A DNA stretch of 64,000 nt from Desulfosudis oleivorans Hxd3 (GTDB lineage Bacteria > Desulfobacterota > Desulfobacteria > Desulfobacterales > Desulfosudaceae). The position numbers were made by a program, and so were the translations under genes. Below the pieces are notes generated by a model. It was not told the DNA's origin. It saw only the letters and a program-made list of their open reading frames with translations, and searched no databases. Shown here piece after piece: positions 35,231-44,367 of this stretch; positions within the stretch are counted from its first letter, which is position 1, and every line of letters starts with the position of its first letter. The stretch is taken from positions 385,255 to 449,254 of the forward strand of contig NC_009943.1 in the NCBI RefSeq assembly GCF_000018405.1. Reading direction: 5' to 3'.

Positions 35231-36559
35231 TTAAGGCGCTACCTGAAAAAACGCCTCGTCAAATTCGGGATTGCCGGCATACTTTTGCATAAAAAAGGCG
35301 GGCAGCTGGTCGATCTGCTCAAACAGGGCCGGGTTGGCGTCGATGCCGGCCTGGAGCAGGGCTTTTAGAATGGTTTTGGGCTCGGGCGGGCATCCCTTGA
35401 TGGGAATCATCTCCTGGATCACCGGGTTGTCTTTGTGTTCCTGGTACATGCACTTTCCCACCAGGATGGTTTTGTTCATGCCCGGGGTGGGCGCCATTTT
35501 CTTTCCGGTAAGCACCTCGATGTTGTCCCAGGGCTCGCCTTTCCACGCGTACCGGATGGCCGACAGGATGATGCCGTTCATGGCCGCGCAGTAGGTGCAC
35601 ATGGTGGAGTCAAATTTGCGGTAATACAGCCCCTTGATGCCGTCCTTGACCAGGGGCGCCGGAATGCACCGGTCCGCGTCCTCGTGATAGGCAAAGTCAT
35701 ATTCGTGAAACGCGGCCACGCTGTCGATGGGCTCGCCCGCCACCTCAACGTCGGACAGGTCCGTGGGCCGGTTGTGGTTGGCCGCGGCATGAACCATGTA
35801 GGCAATGGCGGCCGGATCGTGGCCCAGAATTTTCGCGCCTACCATGTCCGCGGACAGAACGTCGGTGGAGGCCACCAGGATATTGCTGGGCCGGGGCTTG
35901 CCGTCAAAGCCGGGCCCCCGCTCCAGGGTGTAAATGCCGTCGATCAGGGTGAGCATGGGGGGCAGTTTGTCGGGCAGCCGGGCAATGGAAAAATAGAGGT
36001 CCTTTACTGCGTCCGGGCTGTGGGCCTTTTTGCGGGAGGGAATGTCCATCACCCCTTTGAGGTTCTTGATGCCCAGGCTCACCACGGTCTGGTTGTGGGT
36101 TTTCATCACCGGCAGATCCACCACGAAATCGCTGTGCAGCATGTCGGTGTTAAAGGAAAATTCAACACCGTCGCCCAGGTCCACCGGCTCAAAGTCGTGG
36201 TCAAACACGTTGATATGCCGGATCCCGTACTTTTTTGCCAGGGTTTCATAGCCCAGGGTTTTAAAGGCGTGGACCGGGGTCTCTTTGTCTTTCGGGTCGC
36301 ACACAATGCCTTCACCGATGGTGATGTCGTCGATGCCGCGCTCCTTTAACAGCACCACCATGTCCTCAATGACCCGTGAGGTGGTGATCACCCCCCACTT
36401 GGGAAAGGCCACCGCCTTTGACCAGAACACGATATTGGGCTTGAGAAAGACTTTTGCCTTTGGGGGCAGATGGTCCAGGCCACCGGCGAGATCAACGGCT
36501 TTTCTGACCGATTCCAATGGTTTTTCGTATTTGACAACAGATACGGTGTGTTTTTTCAT
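35231..36559 (-). CDS. DUF362 domain protein (cytoplasmic)
   Basis: A 442-residue DUF362 protein without a signal peptide. VFLKPNIVFWSK near 41, DFVVDLPVMKTHNQTVVSLGIKNLKGVMD near 148-175 and STDVLSADMVGAKILGHDP near 237 match the family. The C-terminal third carries CTYC near 330 and two further Cys (GKCMYQ, KGCPPE), which could hold an iron-sulfur cluster or zinc. The second DUF362 protein of the window (13809) is shorter and exported. Function unknown. It is downstream of a repeat-filled gap and alone on this strand apart from the beta-helix gene 59 bp downstream. Confidence 0.87.
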   Translation of the reverse strand: MKKHTVSVVKYEKPLESVRKAVDLAGGLDHLPPKAKVFLKPNIVFWSKAVAFPKWGVITTSRVIEDMVVLLKERGIDDITIGEGIVCDPKDKETPVHAFKTLGYETLAKKYGIRHINVFDHDFEPVDLGDGVEFSFNTDMLHSDFVVDLPVMKTHNQTVVSLGIKNLKGVMDIPSRKKAHSPDAVKDLYFSIARLPDKLPPMLTLIDGIYTLERGPGFDGKPRPSNILVASTDVLSADMVGAKILGHDPAAIAYMVHAAANHNRPTDLSDVEVAGEPIDSVAAFHEYDFAYHEDADRCIPAPLVKDGIKGLYYRKFDSTMCTYCAAMNGIILSAIRYAWKGEPWDNIEVLTGKKMAPTPGMNKTILVGKCMYQEHKDNPVIQEMIPIKGCPPEPKTILKALLQAGIDANPALFEQIDQLPAFFMQKYAGNPEFDEAFFQVAP

Positions 36560-36734
36560 GGTTTGGTTCCTTTGCCCGTTTACGGTTGTGGAATCTTATT
36601 TTCAGTAAATATATCTACAGCAGAGTCGGCCTTTATGGCAAGGCGATTGTTGTGGCGCGGCTCCGGGGGTAAAACCCTTTGAAAAAGGTAAAAAACTGTT
36701 GCGCAGGCATCCGCCGGTACGATAAAAATGCAGA

Positions 36735-36900
36735 CGATGCTCTCGTAAAAAGTCTATTTGGGATGGCAAAGTAAAAAGTTCGAGATCAAGGCGCCGCAAA
36801 TCCCGAGGAATGAGGCGTACTTGTCGTACGCCGCAGTGACGAGGGGGGCAGCGCAACGCAGCCGGCCGCCTTGCGGCAATTGGGCTTTTTACGAAGCCAT
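36735..36900. repeat. Palindromic TTCGTAAAAAG-ended repeat (family B), with GC-rich insertion
   Basis: Same family as 23155-23299 in the opposite orientation: CTCGTAAAAAGTCTA at the left, GGGCTTTTTACGAAGCCATC at the right. GCCGGCCGCCTTGCGGC near 36862-36877, itself a small hairpin, is absent from other copies. The repeat fills most of the 363-bp gap between the DUF362 and radical SAM genes; nothing else is evident in that gap. Confidence 0.85.
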
Positions 36901-36922
36901 CAAATATAATAAAGGGAAAAAC

Positions 36923-37792
36923 ATGCACTACGAAGGCAACATGATCCGTCCGCCCAGCGAGGCCTACAGCATTCTGCTTCAGGCCACGGTGGGGTGCTCC
37001 CACAACAAGTGCACCTTCTGCGCGGCCTACAAGGGCGAACGATTCAAGATCAAGTCCGATGACATCATTATGTCGGACATCGAGTTTGCCGCCCGGCACT
37101 GCAGAAACCAGGACCGGCTTTTCATCTGCGACGGCGACGCCCTGATCATTCCGCAAAAACGGCTGCTGGCCATTTTAAAGGAGATCGAGCAAAAGCTGCC
37201 CTGGGTCAACCGGGTGGGGGTGTATGCCAACACCAAGGGCATTGCCATGAAAACCTCCGAAGAGTTGGCCGAGCTGCGGGCCCATGGCCTGAAGATCGCC
37301 TACATGGGCCTGGAGTCCGGTGATGACGAGACCTTAAAGGCCGTCAACAAGGGCGCGGATTCTCAGAAAATGATCGACATGGGAAAAAAGATCCGGGCCG
37401 CGGGTGTCGCCCTCTCCATCACCGTGCTGCTGGGCCTGGCCGGCCGGGAACGGTCCGAGATTCACGCGCAAAAAACCGGCGAAGTGCTCTCCGCCATTGA
37501 CCCTGAGTATGTGGGGGCTTTAAGCCTGATGCTGATTCCGGGAACCCCGCTTTACGATGAATACGCGGCCGGCCGGTTCCCGATTTTGACGCCGGAAGAG
37601 ACCCTGGTCGAACTGCGCACCATGATCACCCACACCAACCTGTCAAACGGCCTGTTTCACGCAAACCACGCGTCCAACTATCTTCCCATCAGGGCCAAAC
37701 TGCCGGAAGACAAGGCAAGCACCCTGCGGCTGATCAATCAGGCCCTGGCCGGTAAAATCAGGCTCAAACCCGAACACATGCGGGGTTTATAG
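36923..37792 (+). CDS. Radical SAM protein with CX4CX2C cluster motif
   Basis: A 289-residue radical SAM enzyme. The cluster-binding motif is CSHNKCTFC, spaced CX4CX2C instead of the usual CX3CX2C, near residues 26-34. A GEP-like segment (FICDGDALI), GLESGDDETLKAVNKG near 132 and LLGLAG near 172 follow, as in HemN/elongator-type radical SAM barrels. No extra ferredoxin or B12 domain. The open frame runs back through the family B repeat to 36758, but the ATG at 36923 with AAAGGG upstream begins the conserved part. Substrate unknown. Confidence 0.87.
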   Translation: MHYEGNMIRPPSEAYSILLQATVGCSHNKCTFCAAYKGERFKIKSDDIIMSDIEFAARHCRNQDRLFICDGDALIIPQKRLLAILKEIEQKLPWVNRVGVYANTKGIAMKTSEELAELRAHGLKIAYMGLESGDDETLKAVNKGADSQKMIDMGKKIRAAGVALSITVLLGLAGRERSEIHAQKTGEVLSAIDPEYVGALSLMLIPGTPLYDEYAAGRFPILTPEETLVELRTMITHTNLSNGLFHANHASNYLPIRAKLPEDKASTLRLINQALAGKIRLKPEHMRGL

Positions 37793-37858
37793 CTTGAATA
37801 TTATAAAACGACCAAAAATGCTTCGCCAAGAGAGGAATAAATACACAAGGCCATCCAA

Positions 37859-37894
37859 ATCGGGATCGCTATCGGGATCGGAATCGGAATCGAA
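37859..37894 (+). repeat. ATCGNN hexamer array (family A), left arm around the S23 gene
   Basis: Six hexamers (ATCGGG, ATCGCT, ATCGGG, ATCGGA, ATCGGA, ATCGAA), preceded by ATCCA as at 24925 and 59550. The array ends two bases before the ATG of the S23 gene, so it occupies the position of the ribosome binding site. Confidence 0.9.
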
Positions 37895-37896
37895 AT

Positions 37897-38328
37897 ATGG
37901 CACTGGGACACGAAAAACTGGACGTTTACCGTCTTGCTATCCGTTATGTCGCCTGGGTTTATGAAAATGCCGGCCACCTGAATGGGGTCCATCGGTCCGC
38001 GCGAGAGCAGTGGCTTCGCGCCAGTCAGTCGATACCGCTGAACATTGCCGAAGGAAACGGCAAAACAGCGGGGGCGGATCGAAGGCGGTACTTTGAAATC
38101 GCCCGTGGTTCGGCGCTGGAGTGCGCCGCAATTCAGGATGTTCTGGTGGTCGGAAGGGGATTGCAAGAAGAAGAGAGCCGGGAACGCAAACTTGAACTGG
38201 ATCGTATTGTCGCCATGCTCAGCCGTTTGGGTGGTAGAGGTTATTGCGTCGGTGAAGAGGCCGAACCCTACGGGCATGACGAAAACGATCCCGATCCCGA
38301 TAGCGATCCCGATGGCAACAGACCATAG
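37897..38328 (+). CDS. S23 family four-helix-bundle protein (23S rRNA intervening-sequence protein type)
   Basis: A 143-residue protein. EKLDVYRLAIRYVAWVYE opens the S23/IVP fold; QWLRASQSIPLNIAEGN near 36-52 is its hallmark; RRYFEIARGSALECAAIQDVLV near 62-83 follows. The family was found inside intervening sequences of 23S rRNA genes; free-standing members are common and of unknown function, and a related fold (Avd) serves diversity-generating retroelements. There is no rRNA or reverse transcriptase here. The gene is enclosed by an inverted pair of ATCGNN arrays, and its last dozen codons (DPDPDSDPDGN) are the right-hand array translated. No ribosome site other than the array itself is visible. 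Confidence 0.9.
   Translation: MALGHEKLDVYRLAIRYVAWVYENAGHLNGVHRSAREQWLRASQSIPLNIAEGNGKTAGADRRRYFEIARGSALECAAIQDVLVVGRGLQEEESRERKLELDRIVAMLSRLGGRGYCVGEEAEPYGHDENDPDPDSDPDGNRP
38284..38313 (-). repeat. ATCGNN hexamer array (family A), right arm, within the end of the S23 gene
   Basis: Five units read on the plus strand as AACGAT, CCCGAT, CCCGAT, AGCGAT, CCCGAT. They are inverted relative to 37859-37894 and in frame with the S23 gene, where each pair of codons gives Asp-Pro or Asp-Ser. Confidence 0.9.
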
Positions 38329-38401
38329 CGATAAGTGCGAAGCCGTCAACCTTAACAGCAAATCAATTTTTTAAATAACCCCTTAACAGGAGAAAAATTT
38401 C

Positions 38402-40417
38402 ATGGCCACCAGAAAAACCGCGGGCAACAAGCCGATCGACGAACGATGCATCAACACCATTCGATGCCTTGCCATGGACGCCATTCAGCAGGCCAACTCC
38501 GGCCATCCCGGGGCGCCCATGGGTCTTGCGCCGGCGGGATATGTTCTGTGGACAAAGGTGATGAAGCACAATCCGAAAAATCCCCAGTGGTTCAACCGGG
38601 ACCGGTTCGTTCTGTCCGGTGGCCATGCCTCCATGCTGCTCTACAGCCTGCTTCACCTGACCGGTTATGAGCTTTCCTTAAAAGACATTCAGCAGTTTCG
38701 CCAACTGGGCAGCAAAACCCCGGGCCATCCGGAGTACGGCCACACCCCCGGCGTGGAGACCACTACCGGTCCTTTGGGCCAGGGGTTTGCCAATGCCGTG
38801 GGCATGGCCATGGCCGAGCGTCACATGGCGGCCCGGTTTAACCGCAAGGGTGCGACCATTGTGGACCACTTTACCTACGTGATGTGCGGCGACGGGGACC
38901 TGATGGAGGGCCTCTCCTATGAATCGGCTTCCCTGGCCGGACACCTGGGCCTGGGCAAACTGATCTGCCTGTATGACGACAACGACATCTCCATTGAGGG
39001 CCACACCGATATCACCTTTACCGAAAACGTGGCGGCCCGGTTCAAGGCCTGCAACTGGCATGTGGTGCCGGTCAAAGACGGCAGCAGCGTGGACCAGATT
39101 CTCGACGCGCTGAAAGCGGCCCAGGCCGAGACTGAAAAGCCGTCGCTCATCATCCTTAAAACCCATATCGCCCACGGCAGCCCCAACAAGCAGGACAGTG
39201 CCGACGCCCATGGCGCGCCCCTGGGAAAAGAGGAAATTGTTCTGACAAAAAGAAACCTGGGGTTCCCCGAAGACGTGGTCTGCCACATCACAGAAGACGC
39301 TTTGAAGGTTTTCAGAAAATGCATGGAAAAAGGGGAAAAGGCCCAGGGAAAATGGCGGGCCATAGTAGACCGCTACGCAGAAAAGTTTCCCGACCTGGCC
39401 GCCCAGTGGACCGCGGCAATTACACACCGGCTGCCCAAAGGGTGGGACAAAAACCTTTCCGGTTTTTTACCGTCCGACAAGCCCATGGCCACCCGGTCCG
39501 CATCGGGAAAGGTCTTAAACAAGCTGGCCGAAGCCATTCCCGCGATCATCGGCGGGTCCGCGGACCTGGCCCCGTCCAACAACACCTTTCTGGCCTGTTC
39601 CGGCGAGTTTCAGAAAGGCACCTATGACCAGCGCAACATCCGGTTCGGGGTGCGGGAGCACGCCATGGCATCCATCATGGCCGGCATGTACCTGCACGGC
39701 GGCCTGCGGCCCTACGGCGGCACCTTTCTGATCTTTTCCGATTACATGCGGCCCGCCATACGGGTGGCCAGCCTGATGAAACTGCCCCTGATCTATGTGT
39801 TCACCCACGACAGCGTGGCCGTGGGCGAAGACGGCCCCACCCACCAGCCCGTGGAACAGCTGGCCTCGCTGCGGGCCATGCCCGGCCTTACCGTGATCCG
39901 GCCGGCCGACGCCACGGAAACCGTGGACGCCTGGAAGGTGGCCGTCACCAACACCGCCGGCCCGGTGGCCCTGGCCTTAAGCCGCCAGAACCTGCCGGTG
40001 CTTGATGCCGCCATAACAGCGGGCAAGCTGGCCAAAGGCGCCTATGTACTGGAAGAGTGTTCCGGCCGGCCCGACATCATCCTGATCAGTACCGGCGCCG
40101 AGGTGCATGTCACCCTGGAGGCCGCCAAACTGCTGGCGCAAAAAAATATTGCCGCAAGAGTGGTCAGTATGCCCAGCTGGGAGCTGTTTGAAAAAACCGA
40201 CGCGACCTACCGGGAGTCCGTGCTGATCCCCGGGGTCCCCTGTTTTGCCGTTGAAGCAGGGTCCCCCATGGGATGGGAGCGGTACACAAAAGACAGCCAT
40301 GCCATTCTGGGCATCGACCGGTTCGGCACATCGGCCCCGGGCGGCACCGTGCTGAAGGAGTACGGCTTTACCCCGGAAAACATCGTGAAAAAAGTAACGG
40401 CGGTACTCGGAAAATAG
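38402..40417 (+). CDS. tkt: Transketolase
   Basis: Thiamine-diphosphate enzyme moving two-carbon units between sugar phosphates in the non-oxidative pentose phosphate pathway. The 671-residue protein has all three domains. The N-terminal one shows [10 protein letters not shown] near 32-41 and the ThDP motif GDGDLMEG near 163-170 ending in the DND pair. The Pyr domain shows [15 protein letters not shown] near 414, and the C-terminal domain the usual [18 protein letters not shown] precedes the ATG. It stands alone after the S23 element. Supplies pentose and erythrose phosphates in organisms lacking the oxidative branch. Confidence 0.97.
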   Translation: MATRKTAGNKPIDERCINTIRCLAMDAIQQANSGHPGAPMGLAPAGYVLWTKVMKHNPKNPQWFNRDRFVLSGGHASMLLYSLLHLTGYELSLKDIQQFRQLGSKTPGHPEYGHTPGVETTTGPLGQGFANAVGMAMAERHMAARFNRKGATIVDHFTYVMCGDGDLMEGLSYESASLAGHLGLGKLICLYDDNDISIEGHTDITFTENVAARFKACNWHVVPVKDGSSVDQILDALKAAQAETEKPSLIILKTHIAHGSPNKQDSADAHGAPLGKEEIVLTKRNLGFPEDVVCHITEDALKVFRKCMEKGEKAQGKWRAIVDRYAEKFPDLAAQWTAAITHRLPKGWDKNLSGFLPSDKPMATRSASGKVLNKLAEAIPAIIGGSADLAPSNNTFLACSGEFQKGTYDQRNIRFGVREHAMASIMAGMYLHGGLRPYGGTFLIFSDYMRPAIRVASLMKLPLIYVFTHDSVAVGEDGPTHQPVEQLASLRAMPGLTVIRPADATETVDAWKVAVTNTAGPVALALSRQNLPVLDAAITAGKLAKGAYVLEECSGRPDIILISTGAEVHVTLEAAKLLAQKNIAARVVSMPSWELFEKTDATYRESVLIPGVPCFAVEAGSPMGWERYTKDSHAILGIDRFGTSAPGGTVLKEYGFTPENIVKKVTAVLGK

Positions 40418-40443
40418 CCGGCAAGGCCGGTTTTTCGACGACT

Positions 40444-41208
40444 ATGACGTCTACGCCATACCAGATCACGTTTCCAAAAGGCCCGCCTGCCGATGCGGGG
40501 CAGGGGGACCAGTGCTTCTGCGTGACAACGCCCGATGGAAACCGGCAGACCATCCGCTGCCATGATTATGGTCTTATTTATTCTCTGCCCGGGCTTTACG
40601 AGCAGGTGTTCTGTGACCGGCTTGCCTGCGTCTCTCCTCAGAAGGTGGCCGACGTGCTGGAAAAAGTGGTGGGCCTGTGCGATGTCCGGGTGGCAGACCT
40701 GCGCGTACTGGACCTGGGTGCGGGCAACGGCCTGGTGGGAGAAGCCCTGTCGGCAAAAGGGGTGGGCCGGCTGGTGGGCGCAGACATTATTCCCGAGGCC
40801 CGCATGGCCACGGAGCGGGACCGGCCCGGCATTTACGATGCCTATTACGTGACCGACTTTTGCCGGTTGTCTCAAGAGGAGACAGCGGCTTTTCAATCCT
40901 GGTCTTTTAACTGCCTGATCACCGTGGGGGCTCTTGGCTTTGACGACATTCCGCCCCGGGCCTTTGTTGCGGCCTACAACATGGTTGAGACGGGGGGATG
41001 GGTGGCCTTCAATATCAGGGAAGATTTTCTTGACAAGACTGATACCAGCGGGTTTGCCGGCCTGGTCCGGGAAATGCTCTTTTCCCGGCACATGACGGTT
41101 CACCACCTGGAACGGTACCGGCACCGCCTCTCCACAGACGGCCGTCCCCTGTTCTACCTTGCCGTTGCCGGCAGAAAACGGGCCCACCTGCCGGAAACTG
41201 CCCTCTGA
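40444..41208 (+). CDS. Class I SAM-dependent methyltransferase
   Basis: A 254-residue methyltransferase. After a Cys-containing N-terminal stretch (HDYGLIYSLPGLYEQVFCDRL), motif I is VLDLGAGNGLVGEAL near 85-98, followed by LVGADIIPEARM and a later LITVGALGFDDIPP and GGWVAFNIRED. Similarity in pattern is to WBSCR27-like or small-molecule methyltransferases; the substrate is unknown. The frame is open further upstream into tkt; the ATG at 40444, 27 bp after the tkt stop, is the likely start though no strong ribosome site is seen. Confidence 0.8.
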   Translation: MTSTPYQITFPKGPPADAGQGDQCFCVTTPDGNRQTIRCHDYGLIYSLPGLYEQVFCDRLACVSPQKVADVLEKVVGLCDVRVADLRVLDLGAGNGLVGEALSAKGVGRLVGADIIPEARMATERDRPGIYDAYYVTDFCRLSQEETAAFQSWSFNCLITVGALGFDDIPPRAFVAAYNMVETGGWVAFNIREDFLDKTDTSGFAGLVREMLFSRHMTVHHLERYRHRLSTDGRPLFYLAVAGRKRAHLPETAL

Positions 41209-41297
41209 AAACCATTCCCCGGCCTGACAGTATGGAATGAAATCACATACCGAAAAGGGTGTGTCACCTCTTTTATTCAGCGTCGGATATGTCGGTC

Positions 41298-42224
41298 TTA
41301 CGCCGATTCTTTTTTTTGGTCCTGCGGATAGACCATTTTCCCGCTTTTGGACAGGTCGTAGCCGGCCAGTGTCTCGGCCAGGCCGGTAAAGGCCGGGTCG
41401 GTAAGCATGGATAAAAAGGCCTGAATCTTCTTGTCGAAAAACAGGCTTCTGGGAATCAGCAGGTCAAACCGCTCCCAGTGCATGGGCAGAAAATCCAGGT
41501 CCAGCAGCTGGGCCACGGCCCGAATGGCCGGACCGGTGTCAGCCCGGCCGGACAGCACTTCCAGGCCCACATCCAGGTGGCGCTGCACGTCGTGGTCATA
41601 GCCTTTTAACGTACCGGGAGATACGCCCGCCTCTTTGAGCTTGCGGTCAAACCAGAGCCGGGTACCGGTACCATGGGCCCGGTTGACGATAGTCAGCTTT
41701 TTGCGGGCCAGATCGGCCATGCCGGCCACGGTTTTCGGGTTCCCCTTTGGCAGCACCAGCCCCTGCTCGCGAAAACAGAAGTTGACCACCGCCGGCATGT
41801 TTTCCATCTCTTTGGCGGCAAAGGAAAAATTGTATTCGGCTTCATCCTCCTGGACCAGGTGGGAGGATGCCATGTGGCATACGCCACGGCCCAGCGCCCG
41901 CAGGCCGCCCATGCTGCCCAGGTTGCCGAACACCACCGTGATTTCGGGATGGTGTTTCATGAACAGGGCCATGGCCCTGTCCAGCAGGATGTCGTTGCTA
42001 CCGGCCACCACCAGCAGCGAAGGCGTGTCGATCAGGCAGGAGGCCTCGCCGGGATGGTTAATGGTGTTGGCCGCGATCCACTGCTCCACCAGGTGTTTCG
42101 GAAACAGCCACTTGCCTGTGACCTTGGTGGCCGGCATGCGCTGTTCGGTGATCAGCTTGTAGACTTTTTTTTCGTGAATCCCCAGCAGCTGGGCCAGTTC
42201 CTTTGTGGAGAGCAGTTGGGCCAT
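41298..42224 (-). CDS. HTH-PBP regulator (excisionase-type HTH with periplasmic-binding-protein-like domain)
   Basis: A 308-residue one-component regulator. Residues 1-55 are an excisionase/MerR-type helix-turn-helix (LSTKELAQLLGIHEKKVYKLITEQRMPATKVTGKWLFP). Residues 68-300 resemble the type II solute-binding fold of molybdate/tungstate binding proteins (LLVVAGSNDILLDRAMALF, RAHGTGTRLWFDRKL, GRADTGPAIRAVA). Such proteins usually repress or activate anion ABC transporter or molybdopterin genes. No transporter is nearby, so its target lies elsewhere or is itself. Start chosen at the first ATG, where the HTH begins. Confidence 0.85.
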   Translation of the reverse strand: MAQLLSTKELAQLLGIHEKKVYKLITEQRMPATKVTGKWLFPKHLVEQWIAANTINHPGEASCLIDTPSLLVVAGSNDILLDRAMALFMKHHPEITVVFGNLGSMGGLRALGRGVCHMASSHLVQEDEAEYNFSFAAKEMENMPAVVNFCFREQGLVLPKGNPKTVAGMADLARKKLTIVNRAHGTGTRLWFDRKLKEAGVSPGTLKGYDHDVQRHLDVGLEVLSGRADTGPAIRAVAQLLDLDFLPMHWERFDLLIPRSLFFDKKIQAFLSMLTDPAFTGLAETLAGYDLSKSGKMVYPQDQKKESA

Positions 42225-42438
42225 GCCTGTTTTGCCTTTAAGGGTTGTCTTTTCAGCGGCACCGATAGTGCGAATGCCTCAGGTGAAGTGTGCTTAAAAA
42301 TACAAGGGAACGCACCGGCCTGTCAACCTCGGTCATTTGCGCCGAGGTTTTTTCATGGACAATGCCGCTTCTCGTTCTTTATACTGTTTTCTCGAACCAG
42401 AAAAATGTCTCTCAGCCTGAATCTTTCACGGAGTGTGT

Positions 42439-43413
42439 ATGTCTGTTTCCAATACCGAACGGGTTCGTCTTTTTTACAGCCGGTTTTCCGGCACCGACCA
42501 TGTGCTGGTGGTGATCAACGCCGACCCCGACGCCATCGGCAGCGCCATGGCGGTAAAACGGCTGCTGTGGAAGAAGGCGGCCTCGGTCACCCTTTCCAAT
42601 ATCAATGTCATTGACCGGCCCGACAACCTTGCCATGGTGCGGCTGCTGGGTGTCAAGCTGGTTCATATCGACACCATTGATGTCAGCCGCTATACCCGGG
42701 TCGTGATGGTGGATTCCCAGCCGGACCACAACGAACGCCTGGCCGGCATTACCGCCGACGTGATCATCGACCACCATCCCGTGGCGGTCAAAAGCACCGC
42801 GTCCTATGCCGATATCCGGCCCGACTACGGCGCCACTTCCACCATGCTGATCGAGTACCTGAAGGCGGCCCGGATTAAACCGTCCCGGAAACTGGCCACC
42901 GGCCTCTACCTGGGCATCAAGACCGATACCAGTAATTTTGAGCGGCACGCGACCCCCGAGGATGTTCGCGCCTTTCAATATATTTTCAGGTATGTCAATG
43001 TTCACCTGGCCCGGCGGATCGAACAGGCCGAGATCAAACCCGAGTTTCTGGCCTATTTTTCAAAGGCACTGAACCGAAAGGTCATGCGGAGGAAAAAAGC
43101 GTTCATTCACCTGGGCCGTGTGGTCAACCCGGATGTGTGCGTGCTGGTGGCCGATTTTTTCATGCGGGTCAGCTCGGTGCAGTGGAGCATCGTGTCCGGC
43201 GTGTATGACGACCGGCTGATCGTGATTTTGCGAAACGACGGGATTCGCCGGGACGCCGGCCAGGCGGCCAAAAAGGCATTTGAACAGATGGGCAGTGCCG
43301 GGGGCCACAGGAGCATGGCCCGGGCCGAGATTCCTATCGGCGCGGTTTACAAAGAGGTAAAGAAAAAAGAGGAAAAAGAGATCGCACGCTGGGTTATTCG
43401 CAAGCTGAAATAA
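42439..43413 (+). CDS. DHH family phosphoesterase (NrnA-like)
   Basis: A 324-residue DHH/DHHA1 protein. Motif I is NADPDAIGSA near 27-36, motif II MVDSQPDHN near 86, motif III DHHP near 111-114, with the DHHA1 end GSAGGHRSMARAEIP near 282-296. These metal-binding motifs hydrolyse small phosphodiesters such as short oligoribonucleotides or pAp. The last 20 residues are highly charged. A GTG at 42433 is in frame, but GGAG five bases before the ATG at 42439 favours the latter. Which substrate it uses cannot be told. Confidence 0.88.
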   Translation: MSVSNTERVRLFYSRFSGTDHVLVVINADPDAIGSAMAVKRLLWKKAASVTLSNINVIDRPDNLAMVRLLGVKLVHIDTIDVSRYTRVVMVDSQPDHNERLAGITADVIIDHHPVAVKSTASYADIRPDYGATSTMLIEYLKAARIKPSRKLATGLYLGIKTDTSNFERHATPEDVRAFQYIFRYVNVHLARRIEQAEIKPEFLAYFSKALNRKVMRRKKAFIHLGRVVNPDVCVLVADFFMRVSSVQWSIVSGVYDDRLIVILRNDGIRRDAGQAAKKAFEQMGSAGGHRSMARAEIPIGAVYKEVKKKEEKEIARWVIRKLK

Positions 43414-43439
43414 AAAGGGGCGCGGTAATGACGACTGCA

Positions 43440-43620
43440 TTTGCCGTCACCCTCGGGCTTGACCCGGGGGTCCAGAATCAAATTGATTCAGTACCGCATT
43501 AATAAGGAACCCGGTCAATTTTACACTGGATTGCCGGATCGGAGTCCGGCAATGACGGGTACGGAACCCGGTCACTCCGGGCAATGACGGGCACGAAGGC
43601 AGGTCAATTTTACACTGGGT
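43440..43620. repeat. Imperfect tandem duplication with short palindromes (family E)
   Basis: GGTCAATTTTACACTGG occurs at 43513-43529 and 43602-43618, 89 bp apart, and GGAACCCGGTCA occurs at 43506 and 43564. Between are hairpins ATTGCCGGATCGGAGTCCGGCAAT and CCTCGGGCTTGACCCGGGGG. It fills the gap between the convergent DHH and yebC genes. Confidence 0.75.
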
Positions 43621-43626
43621 CCCCGA

Positions 43627-44367
43627 TTACGCCTCGCCCACGCTGTCTGACAGGCTGGCGTTGGTGTAAACCTTCTGCACGTCTTCGCAGTCGTCCAGGG
43701 CATCCAGCAACCGGATCATCTGCTCGGATGTTTTGTCGTCCAGGTCCACCATGGTCTGGGGCAGCATGGTGATCTCGGCAAAGGCGTATTGGATCGACGC
43801 GCCGTCAAGTGCCTGGCGCACCGTTTCCAGGTCTTCCACCTCGGTGATCACCTCAAAGGTGTCGTCGGACTCCCGCACATCCTCGGCCCCGGCCTCGATG
43901 GCCACTTCCATGAGGTGGTCCTCCTCGGCCGCGCTTTTTTCCACCTCGATATATCCCTTTTTATCAAACATCCAGGCCACGCACCCGTTTTCACCCATGT
44001 TGCCGTTGTGCTTGCTGAAGATGTGACGGATCTCGCTGACGGCCCGGTTCTTGTTGTCGGTCAGGGACTCCACCAGCACGGCGGCCCCGCCCGGACCGTA
44101 GCCCTCGTAAGTGTTCTCCTCGTAGTTGACACCTTCCAGGTCGCCGGTGCCTTTTTTAATGGCCCGCTCGATGTTGTCCTTGGGCATGTTTTCGTCTTTT
44201 GCCGCGGCAATGGCCGTTCGCAGCCGGGGGTTACCGTCAGGGTCGCCACCGCCCGTGCGCGCGGCCAGGGTAATCTCCTTGATCAGCTTGGTGAAGACCT
44301 TTCCGCGCTTGGCGTCCGCAGCGCCCTTTTTGTGCTTGATGGAAGACCATTTATTATGACCCGACAT
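43627..44367 (-). CDS. yebC: YebC/PmpR family transcriptional or translational regulator
   Basis: A 246-residue protein beginning [28 protein letters not shown], the family hallmark, with [16 protein letters not shown] near 58-73, [22 protein letters not shown] near 88 and [12 protein letters not shown] near 130. Some members bind DNA as regulators and recent work links others to ribosome function at proline stretches. Its start overlaps the end of rlmE by 14 bp, so the pair is translationally coupled and the linkage to a ribosome-assembly methyltransferase fits a translation role. Confidence 0.95.
   Translation of the reverse strand: MSGHNKWSSIKHKKGAADAKRGKVFTKLIKEITLAARTGGGDPDGNPRLRTAIAAAKDENMPKDNIERAIKKGTGDLEGVNYEENTYEGYGPGGAAVLVESLTDNKNRAVSEIRHIFSKHNGNMGENGCVAWMFDKKGYIEVEKSAAEEDHLMEVAIEAGAEDVRESDDTFEVITEVEDLETVRQALDGASIQYAFAEITMLPQTMVDLDDKTSEQMIRLLDALDDCEDVQKVYTNASLSDSVGEA

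Noticed and set aside
37801-38361. 186-codon minus-strand frame across the S23 gene
   Set aside because: Its middle is antisense to the conserved S23 motifs and both ends translate hexamer arrays.
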